A stretch of DNA of 5,010 nt from Bacteroidales bacterium. GTDB taxonomy: Bacteria; Bacteroidota; Bacteroidia; Bacteroidales; B18-G4. The stretch is from the NCBI GenBank assembly GCA_023132505.1, contig JAGLYE010000153.1:1-5010 (forward strand), given 5' to 3'. Below are positions 1 through 5,010 of this stretch, in pieces (position 1 is the stretch's first letter; each line of letters opens with the position of its first letter). Below the pieces are notes generated by a model. It ran no database searches, was not told the origin of the DNA, and saw only the letters and a list, made by a program, of their open reading frames with translations. The position numbers and the translations under genes are program-made.

Positions 1-53
1 CGTGCATCATCCTGTTGTGAACACGCTTATTGTTTAATCTAAAAACTTACGTA

Positions 54-734
54 ATGAAGACAAAAACCAAGCAAGACCGACTGGAGAAACAACGGAGGAC
101 TTTCTTTTTGATCGGGATTATTTTTGCCCTGACGATCGTATTGACCGCATTTGAGTGGAAGACATATGACATTTCACTGGATGATGACTTCACCCGGACC
201 TCTTATGGGATCATCGATGATGAGTTTGTCGAGATCACCAAACATGAAAGGCCGGAGCCACCCAAACCTATTGTAAAACCGGTGGTGGTATTAAAAGAAG
301 TTGATAACAACACGGAGGTTGATGAGATTGAACTCTTCAACCCGGAAGCAGAACCCCTGGATTCTGTACCTGAATTCGTTTATATACCTCCTGAAGATCC
401 GGATGAAGGAAAGGGTGGAGAGTTTTTCCTGGTGGTTGAAAAGATGCCCGAATTCCCCGGTGGGGAGGAAGCCCTCATGGTTTACCTGGCTTCAAAGACT
501 AAATACACCAGGATGGCTATTGAAGCAGGCATTACCGGTACCGTTTATGTCAGTTTTATAGTGGAAAAAGATGGCTCAGTGTCAACTGTGGAGCTTTTGC
601 GTGGGGTCGGCGGTGGACTTGATGGAGTTGCTCTGGAAGCGATCAGAAGCATGCCCGACTGGAGTCCCGGCAAACAAAGGGGTATTCCACAGAGAGTAAA
701 TATGAAGGTCCCATTTAAATTCAAATTGCAATAA
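54..734 (+). CDS. tonB: TonB-family energy transducer (inner-membrane anchored)
   Basis: The 226-residue protein has a basic N-terminus, one membrane segment at about residues 16-32 followed by FEWKTY, a short periplasmic linker with a small proline-rich patch (66-76), and a TonB C-terminal domain at about 125-226. Domain landmarks are EKMPEFPGG (129-137), GTVYVSFIVEKDGS (162-175) and PDWSPGKQRG (201-210). In this family the C-terminal domain contacts the TonB box of outer-membrane receptors, and ExbB/ExbD supply the energy. No exbB, exbD or receptor gene is in the window, so its partners are unknown. The usual YP pair before the central helix is YT here (151-152). I chose the ATG at 54. A TTG at 30 would add eight residues, but ATG is preferred and the membrane anchor begins correctly from it. 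No Shine-Dalgarno is seen, as is normal for Bacteroidota. The next gene follows after 17 nt on the same strand, so co-transcription is likely. The family call is secure; the exact substrate system is unknown. Confidence 0.9.
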   Translation: MKTKTKQDRLEKQRRTFFLIGIIFALTIVLTAFEWKTYDISLDDDFTRTSYGIIDDEFVEITKHERPEPPKPIVKPVVVLKEVDNNTEVDEIELFNPEAEPLDSVPEFVYIPPEDPDEGKGGEFFLVVEKMPEFPGGEEALMVYLASKTKYTRMAIEAGITGTVYVSFIVEKDGSVSTVELLRGVGGGLDGVALEAIRSMPDWSPGKQRGIPQRVNMKVPFKFKLQ

Positions 735-751
735 CCTTTAATTATATATCT

Positions 752-3133
752 ATGAAAAAAAGAACATTATTTCAAATGGGCATTCATGCCCTTTCGGGCC
801 TGATAATGGTGATGCCGATTCTGACTCCCAGCATAGCCCAAACACAGGTATTCACTGAACATGAAAAAGAGAATACCCTTTCTCCATATTTCATGATACC
901 CGATGGTGATCCGGCAACGGATAAGATCCCACTACTGTCGACATCAGCTGATGTGAAGATCGCCGGTGTGATTGCCGATGTAACCATCACCCAGGTTTAT
1001 AAAAATGAAGGGGAGAGACCTATTGAAGCTATTTATGTTTTTCCGGCTTCAACCCGCGCTGCTGTGTACCACATGCAGATGACTATTGGTGAAAGAAAGA
1101 TCGTTGCGAAGATCGAAGAACGTAAAAAGGCACGTGAAGCCTATGAGGAAGCCCGTAACAACGGACAGAGCGCTTCTTTGCTTGAGCAGGAACGCCCCAA
1201 TGTATTTATTATGAATGTTGCCAATATCATGCCCGGAGACAAGATCCTGGTGGAAATGAGTTATACCGAATTGCTCATCCCGGAAGGTGGAGTATATGAG
1301 TTTGTCTATCCTACGGTGGTTGGGCCCAGGTATTCGAACAATATGGAAGACCTGGCATCAAACACTGATAATTGGATAAGAAACCCGTATACTCCTGAAG
1401 GAGAAGCACCATTATATACTTTCGATATCAAGGCCAGCATCTCTGCCGGGCTTCCTATCCAGGAGATCAGCTGCAAGACCCATGATATGACCATTGACTA
1501 TGATGATCCATCACTGGCAACACTAAAACTCAAAGAAGGACAGGCAGCCTCCGGCAACAGGGATTTGATTATCCGTTACCGCCTGGCAGGCGGAAAGATC
1601 GAATCGGGTCTCCTGCTTTATGAGGGAAAGGATGAGAATTTCTTCCTGGCCATGATACAGCCGCCTGCGAAGCCAAAGGCTGAGCAGATCCCCCCCAGGG
1701 AGTATATCTTTATTGTTGATATTTCCGGTTCTATGTGGGGATTTCCGCTGGACATCTCCAAAGAGCTAATGAGAAACCTGCTTGGTAAGCTGAAATCAAC
1801 CGATCGCTTTAACATCCTGCTTTTTTCCGGTGGTTCCAGCCTGCTCTCAAAGTGCTCTATGGAAGCTAACGAAGCTAATATCGGCAAGGGCATCGATTTT
1901 ATCGACTGCCAGCATGGCGGAGGTGGAACAGAACTGCTCCCGGCACTCAAAAGGGCCCTGGCATTAAAAGGTACGGAAGATTATGCAAGGAGCTTTGTGA
2001 TCCTTACTGATGGTTATGTTTCTGTAGAAAAGGAAGCCTTCGACCTTATCAGGAACAACCTCGGCAATGCAAATTTTTTCCCATTCGGGATCGGGTCTTC
2101 GGTAAACCATTACCTCATCGAAGGCCTGGCACATGCCGGTATGGGTTCCCCCTTTGTGGTCACTTCAGGCGAATATGCCTATGCCACAGCAGAGAAATTC
2201 AGGAATTATATTCAAAACCCCGTGCTTACCAATATCGAGATGAGCTATGATGGTTTTGAAGTGTATGATGTGGAGCCGCTATCTATGGCGGATGTATTTG
2301 CTGAGCGCCCTCTGATCATCTTCGGAAAATGGAAGGGAAAAGCAGAAGGCAATATCCGTATCGAGGGCACTTCAGGCGAAGGTCAATATACTAAGATCCT
2401 GGATGTAAATGACTATACGGCGAATGCCAGGAATGCCGCCCTGACCTACCTCTGGGCCAGGGAAAAGATCAGGGTCCTGGATGATTATGCATCACTGAAC
2501 CTATATACTTTGAACCTAGAAGAGGAAGTTACTGCCCTGGGTTTGAAATATAACCTGCTTACCCGATATACTTCCTTTGTGGCCATTGATAATCAGATAA
2601 GGAATGAAGACGGGACTTTTACCACAGTAAATCAAGCATTACCGTTGCCCGAAGGAGTTAGTAATTATGCTGTTGGTGGTATTAGCGGTTATGGAACGCA
2701 AAAATCATCCTTGCCAAAGATGTATCACTCCCTGAGTGGGGCAGGCCAGGTTGTGAAGTGTCGTGAAGTCAGCCTCTCAATATCTGATGGTTCTGCCGAA
2801 GAAAAAAATGATGAAGTCTTAGTACTTGTTGAAAAGATGGCTGAATTCACCGGCGACAAAGATGGTGTAGAAGCTTTTCTGAAAAAGAACCTTAACTATC
2901 CTGTTGATGCATTGGGTGATGGCCTTGAAGGCTCGGTTTATGTGGAGTTCGTGGTTGATAAAGATGGAAGCATTAGTGATATCGAGATTGTGAGCAGTAC
3001 GGATTCAATCTTTGAACAGGAAGCCATCAGGCTGATCAAACTGACCAACAAAAAATGGAAAGCCGCAAGGCAATCCGGTAACAAGGTGAAGTCAAGAATG
3101 GTGCTTGAGATTGTCTTCGAATTGACCGGGTAA
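752..3133 (+). CDS. Exported VIT + von Willebrand A domain protein with C-terminal TonB-like domain
   Basis: A 793-residue envelope protein. Residues 1-29 form a signal peptide with likely cleavage after SIA; no lipobox cysteine is present. A VIT domain (inter-alpha-trypsin-inhibitor type) spans about 62-178, with YVFPASTRAAV, YEEARNNGQSASLLEQERPN and NIMPGDKI. A linking region (about 180-315) leads to a vWA domain (about 317-480). Its metal-site residues are all present: DISGS (D323, S325, S327), T393 in GGTEL and D420 in LTDGY. Residues 490-640 match the usual tail of bacterial VIT-vWA proteins, including YTSFVAID (606-613) and PLPEGVSNYAVGG. A TonB-like C-terminal domain fills about 690-793 (VEKMAEF, GSVYVEFVVDKDGS). 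VIT-vWA proteins generally mediate protein binding; the ligand here is unknown. With no second membrane segment, the TonB-like domain is either soluble in the periplasm or held by an uncleaved signal. It lies 17 nt after tonB and ends at a strong terminator. The domain calls are firm; the function is inferred. Confidence 0.9.
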   Translation: MKKRTLFQMGIHALSGLIMVMPILTPSIAQTQVFTEHEKENTLSPYFMIPDGDPATDKIPLLSTSADVKIAGVIADVTITQVYKNEGERPIEAIYVFPASTRAAVYHMQMTIGERKIVAKIEERKKAREAYEEARNNGQSASLLEQERPNVFIMNVANIMPGDKILVEMSYTELLIPEGGVYEFVYPTVVGPRYSNNMEDLASNTDNWIRNPYTPEGEAPLYTFDIKASISAGLPIQEISCKTHDMTIDYDDPSLATLKLKEGQAASGNRDLIIRYRLAGGKIESGLLLYEGKDENFFLAMIQPPAKPKAEQIPPREYIFIVDISGSMWGFPLDISKELMRNLLGKLKSTDRFNILLFSGGSSLLSKCSMEANEANIGKGIDFIDCQHGGGGTELLPALKRALALKGTEDYARSFVILTDGYVSVEKEAFDLIRNNLGNANFFPFGIGSSVNHYLIEGLAHAGMGSPFVVTSGEYAYATAEKFRNYIQNPVLTNIEMSYDGFEVYDVEPLSMADVFAERPLIIFGKWKGKAEGNIRIEGTSGEGQYTKILDVNDYTANARNAALTYLWAREKIRVLDDYASLNLYTLNLEEEVTALGLKYNLLTRYTSFVAIDNQIRNEDGTFTTVNQALPLPEGVSNYAVGGISGYGTQKSSLPKMYHSLSGAGQVVKCREVSLSISDGSAEEKNDEVLVLVEKMAEFTGDKDGVEAFLKKNLNYPVDALGDGLEGSVYVEFVVDKDGSISDIEIVSSTDSIFEQEAIRLIKLTNKKWKAARQSGNKVKSRMVLEIVFELTG

Positions 3134-3156
3134 ACTTTTGCTCCAAAGGCGCATAC

Positions 3157-3198
3157 AGAACCGGCTTATAAGTAAAAAATAATGCCGGTTCTTTTTTT
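3157..3198 (+). terminator. Rho-independent terminator after the VIT-vWA gene
   Basis: A perfect 9-bp stem pairs AGAACCGGC (3157-3165) with GCCGGTTCT (3184-3192). Four further A/T pairs (3166-3169 with 3179-3182) extend the stem if one base bulges. Seven T residues (3192-3198) follow the stem directly. It lies 24 nt after the stop codon at 3131-3133 and should end the tonB/VIT-vWA transcript. Confidence 0.85.
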
Positions 3199-3224
3199 CG
3201 GAATCGAAATTTACCATACCTTTG
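3195..3224 (+). promoter_or_regulatory. Bacteroidota-type promoter for methylmalonyl-CoA epimerase
   Basis: TACCTTTG at 3217-3224 is a full match to the TAnnTTTG -7 consensus of the primary sigma factor in Bacteroidota. It lies 29 nt before the ATG at 3254. At the expected spacing upstream there is only a T-rich tract (3192-3198, the terminator tail) rather than a clean TTTG, so the -33 element is weak. Transcription would start near 3231. Confidence 0.65.
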
Positions 3225-3253
3225 TGAAAAATTTCACAATAAAGGTATTTACA

Positions 3254-3661
3254 ATGAAACCATCTCATATTGAACACATTGGAATAGCTGTTAAAAGCCT
3301 TGATGAGACCATTCCTTTTTATGAAAAAATGCTTGGCACAAAATGCTATGCCATTGAAGAGGTAAAAGACCAGAAGGTGAAAACTGCATTTCTTAAGGTC
3401 GGGCAGACAAAGATCGAATTGCTGGAATCGACCGATCCGGAAGGGCCAATCGGGAAATTTATTGAAAAGCGAGGGGAAGGCATCCATCACATTGCTTATG
3501 CCGTGGAGGATATCAAGTCCCACCTGAAAGAAGCAGAAGAAAGTGGCATCAAACTGATCGACCAACAGCCGCGTAAGGGCGCCGAAGGCCTCGACATTGC
3601 CTTTCTCCATCCCAAATACACATTCGGTGTACTTACCGAATTCTGTGAAGATAAAAGCTAA
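3254..3661 (+). CDS. mce: Methylmalonyl-CoA epimerase
   Basis: The 135-residue protein has the normal length for this single-domain-pair member of the vicinal oxygen chelate (glyoxalase) superfamily. It interconverts (R)- and (S)-methylmalonyl-CoA, linking methylmalonyl-CoA mutase to propionyl-CoA decarboxylase/carboxylase in propionate formation or use; it is cytoplasmic. The two superfamily repeats are visible: [21 protein letters not shown] near the N-terminus and [10 protein letters not shown] in the middle. By alignment from memory, the metal ligands are H8, E55 (in KIELLEST), H79 and E129 (in LTEF). The ATG at 3254 puts the first ligand at residue 8, as usual. An in-frame ATG at 3182 would start inside the upstream terminator stem and ahead of the promoter, so I rejected it. 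The gene appears monocistronic, with its own promoter, and no mutase or decarboxylase gene is adjacent. I see no missing key residue. Confidence 0.92.
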   Translation: MKPSHIEHIGIAVKSLDETIPFYEKMLGTKCYAIEEVKDQKVKTAFLKVGQTKIELLESTDPEGPIGKFIEKRGEGIHHIAYAVEDIKSHLKEAEESGIKLIDQQPRKGAEGLDIAFLHPKYTFGVLTEFCEDKS

Positions 3662-3821
3662 TTTAATTCCAGATGAATTCCATTTGCATCAAATTTAAAT
3701 TTTTAGTACTTGTTTGAAGCATTAATTCATTATAGTTTTTAATTTGTTTCGAATTTTGAGGATTAGAATTTAGGGTTTTGTTATCTTCATGGGATAGAAG
3801 AATGTTTAATAAAGATAAGGC

Positions 3822-4247
3822 TTGACATTTCTGCACCTTCTCATATTATTCTGCGTGGGGTCTTTAGGCCTGTGGATGGCCATTCCTGTAGGCCTTGCCT
3901 ATGGCTTTAATCCTTATGTAATTGCAATAACCATTATCCTGGGGTCTGCAAGCAGTTCCACCCTGGTCTATATTTTTGGAAGCCGTGTTAAAAGGTATGT
4001 ATTGAGCAAAAGAGGTGAAAGGTACCTTGGAAGGTCGAAAGCAAAAATGCATCACTACCTCAACAAGTACGGGGTGATAGGGCTGGGGCTCCTGCTGCCG
4101 GGCATATTTGGACCGATGCTGGGCATGGCCATCGGTATTACTGTTGTAAGGGCTACGAAACGATTGCTGATATGGTCGTTGATTGGGAATGTGATCTGGA
4201 GTATATTGCTTTCGGGAGTGGGTGCGCTGGGGATAACGATATTTTAG
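3822..4247 (+). CDS. Small polytopic membrane protein, small multidrug-export/DedA-like
   Basis: A 141-residue hydrophobic protein. Likely membrane or re-entrant segments lie at about 3-28, 31-51, 82-106 and 113-139, separated by a basic cytoplasmic loop (55-80, GSRVKRYVLSKRGERYLG). The layout resembles the putative small multidrug-export family (Pfam Sm_multidrug_ex): AIPVGLAYGFNP early, then KYGVIGLGLLLPGIFGP, then IGNVIWS. The ELR residues that I recall before AIP in that family are GLW here, so the match is partial. No transport substrate can be assigned. The start is unusual. An in-frame TAA at 3816-3818 rules out an upstream ATG, and the first in-frame ATG (3876) would remove most of the first segment, so TTG at 3822 is the best choice. 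The stop codon is part of the hairpin at 4246-4278. The gene is intact from the TTG onward; a 5' frameshift remains possible. Confidence 0.65.
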   Translation: MTFLHLLILFCVGSLGLWMAIPVGLAYGFNPYVIAITIILGSASSSTLVYIFGSRVKRYVLSKRGERYLGRSKAKMHHYLNKYGVIGLGLLLPGIFGPMLGMAIGITVVRATKRLLIWSLIGNVIWSILLSGVGALGITIF

Positions 4248-4278
4248 GGTTGCCAACCTTAATAGGGTTGGCAACCCT
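4246..4278 (+). terminator. Tight inverted repeat between the membrane-protein gene and udk; likely terminator or regulatory hairpin
   Basis: The arms at 4246-4260 and 4264-4278 pair over 15 positions, 14 Watson-Crick plus one G-T, around a 3-nt AAT loop. Each arm is itself close to a palindrome (AGGGTTG-C-CAACC). The structure begins within the TAG stop at 4245-4247. It is followed by TATGATTTTG rather than a pure T run, so termination would be weaker than at 3157-3198. It could instead be an operator or a dispersed intergenic palindrome. Confidence 0.6.
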
Positions 4279-4297
4279 TATGATTTTGCTATCTTAG
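4268..4297 (+). promoter_or_regulatory. Likely promoter of uridine kinase
   Basis: TATCTTAG (4290-4297) matches the TAnnTTTG -7 consensus at five of six fixed positions. A TTG at 4268-4270 lies 19 bp upstream, the expected spacing for the -33 element. The predicted transcript starts near 4303, giving a short leader before the ATG at 4317. The -33 triplet is inside the right arm of the hairpin at 4246-4278. Confidence 0.55.
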
Positions 4298-4316
4298 CAG
4301 CTAAAAACTGGCAATT

Positions 4317-4931
4317 ATGTTGATTATTGGAATAGCAGGCGGATCGGGGTCGGGGAAGACCACTGTAGTAAACAGGATGATAGAACTCCTTCCCAGGGAA
4401 AGTGTCTCCGTGATCGCTCAGGACTCCTATTACTGGGACAACGGCCATCTCCCTCCGGAAGAAAAGAAAAAAATCAATTTTGACCATCCTGATTCTATTG
4501 AATGGGACCTGCTTGCACGCCACCTAGACCTTCTCAGGGATGGCCATGCTGTGGATATGCCTACCTATTCTTATGTGGAATGTGCCCGTTTGAAAGAAAC
4601 CATAAAAGTTGAACCTCGTGAAGTTACCATTGTTGAAGGGATTCTCATTTTCACCAATCCCGAACTCAGGGCGAGGTTTAATGTTAAGACCTTTGTTGAT
4701 GCCGATGATGATGACCGCCTGTCACGTATCCTGAGTAGGGATATTGTGAAAAGGGGCAGGGATGTTCAGGATGTGTTGAGACATTACCACACCTTTGTAA
4801 AACCCATGCACCTGCAGTTCATCGAGCCTTCAAAAAGATATGCCGATATCATCGTACCCCAGGGTGGAGAGAACCATGTTGCTATTGATATCCTGGCATC
4901 AAAAGTGAAAACGATACTGTCGGAGCATTAA
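4317..4931 (+). CDS. udk: Uridine/cytidine kinase
   Basis: A 204-residue cytoplasmic enzyme of pyrimidine salvage that transfers phosphate from ATP (or GTP) to uridine and cytidine, giving UMP and CMP. Visible motifs: the Walker A loop GGSGSGKTT (8-16), QDSYY (35-39) with catalytic D36 and Y39, INFDHPDSIEWDLL (53-66), MPTYSYVECAR (81-91) in the nucleoside pocket, VEGILIF (106-112), the lid arginines in RDIVKRGRD (141-149) and FIEPSKRYADIIVP (168-181). Length and motif order match E. coli Udk closely. The one odd residue is C89, where the family usually has histidine (YVEH), next to the base in the human UCK2 structure. ATG at 4317 is the only sensible start, because the P-loop strand begins at residue 2. 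It has its own likely promoter and appears monocistronic. The family call is very secure; base preference is less so because of C89. Confidence 0.95.
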   Translation: MLIIGIAGGSGSGKTTVVNRMIELLPRESVSVIAQDSYYWDNGHLPPEEKKKINFDHPDSIEWDLLARHLDLLRDGHAVDMPTYSYVECARLKETIKVEPREVTIVEGILIFTNPELRARFNVKTFVDADDDDRLSRILSRDIVKRGRDVQDVLRHYHTFVKPMHLQFIEPSKRYADIIVPQGGENHVAIDILASKVKTILSEH

Positions 4932-5010
4932 AAGATCTTTTTAGTGGTTTCCCTGCCCGGAGTGAAATCGATCTCACTGAATTTTAACCTCAATTCTTCA
5001 ACAGATGGAT
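4928..5010 (-). CDS. 3' end of a convergent gene of unknown function (partial)
   Basis: The minus strand is open from the window edge to a TAA at 4930-4928, giving 26 residues: PSVEELRLKF followed by SEIDFTPGRETTKKIF. The charged, balanced composition looks protein-like. The frame would end 4 bp inside the uridine kinase stop, a common tail-to-tail arrangement. I do not recognise the family. At 83 bases, chance openness cannot be excluded; the plus strand also has a short open stretch here. Confidence 0.4.
   Translation of the reverse strand, partial: PSVEELRLKFSEIDFTPGRETTKKIF

Noticed and set aside
1..37. Possible 3' end of an upstream plus-strand gene (frame ending VNTLIV then TAA at 35-37)
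   Set aside because: Only 11 complete codons, another frame is also open to 42, and no family is recognisable. The 16-nt gap to tonB would fit an operon, but the evidence is too thin to annotate.
30..53. TTG start for tonB, eight residues upstream of the ATG
   Set aside because: The ATG at 54 gives a normal basic N-terminus and anchor; the extension adds nothing recognisable.
1618..1950. Minus-strand open frame within the vWA region
   Set aside because: Shadow of the VIT-vWA gene; low-complexity, serine/proline-rich translation.
3182..3253. In-frame N-terminal extension of methylmalonyl-CoA epimerase
   Set aside because: It starts inside the terminator stem and upstream of the predicted transcription start; family length fits the ATG at 3254.
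3092..3610. Long minus-strand open frame opposite mce
   Set aside because: It mirrors mce and the terminator region and shows no recognisable protein features; mce is unambiguous.
3662..3821. AT-rich gap after mce, searched for a terminator, RNA gene or repeat
   Set aside because: Only a short AATTCCA direct repeat (3665-3671, 3676-3682) and A/T palindromes are present; no stable GC stem with a T run and no RNA signature.
3864..4274. Minus-strand open frame opposite the small membrane protein
   Set aside because: The translation is rich in Arg, Gln, Pro, His and Tyr, typical of an antisense shadow; the plus strand shows clear membrane segments.
4961..4978. Near-palindrome AGTGAAATCGATCTCACT after udk, considered as a terminator
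   Set aside because: Only 5 bp of perfect stem outside an 8-nt loop and no long T run; it may simply be coding sequence of the minus-strand gene.

Overview
The window looks like part of a Bacteroidota genome, probably a Bacteroidales-like lineage. Four things point there. There are no Shine-Dalgarno sequences before the starts. The -7 elements are of the TAnnTTTG type. The TonB protein has the short-linker form with an N-terminal anchor ending in FEWKTY and a C-terminal domain with the EKMPEFPGG and PDWSPGKQRG motifs, as is usual in this phylum. The genes are compact and of moderate GC. No rRNA, tRNA, CRISPR array or insertion sequence is visible.

Layout. Bases 54-734 encode a TonB-type energy transducer. 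It is followed after 17 nt by a 793-residue exported protein (752-3133) that carries a VIT domain, a von Willebrand factor A domain with an intact metal site, and a second TonB-like C-terminal domain. These two genes probably form one transcription unit, which ends at a strong intrinsic terminator (3157-3198). A recognisable promoter starts within or just after that terminator and drives methylmalonyl-CoA epimerase (3254-3661), a housekeeping enzyme of the propionate/succinate route. A 160-nt AT-rich gap follows, then a small polytopic membrane protein (3822-4247) that has only a TTG start and resembles the small multidrug-export/DedA-like group. Its stop codon lies in a very tight 15-bp hairpin (4246-4278). 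The far arm of that hairpin contains the likely -33 element of the next gene, a uridine/cytidine kinase (4317-4931). The last 83 bases are open on the minus strand and look like the 3' end of a convergent gene that overlaps the kinase stop by 4 bp.

How the genes relate. Only the first two have an evident functional link, because both end in the same kind of TonB C-terminal domain. One is anchored in the inner membrane; the other is fused to a putative adhesion or metal-dependent binding module in the envelope. This pair is the best candidate here for an under-described system. The other genes are metabolic or membrane housekeeping genes with separate promoters. No complete novel defence or mobile system can be seen.
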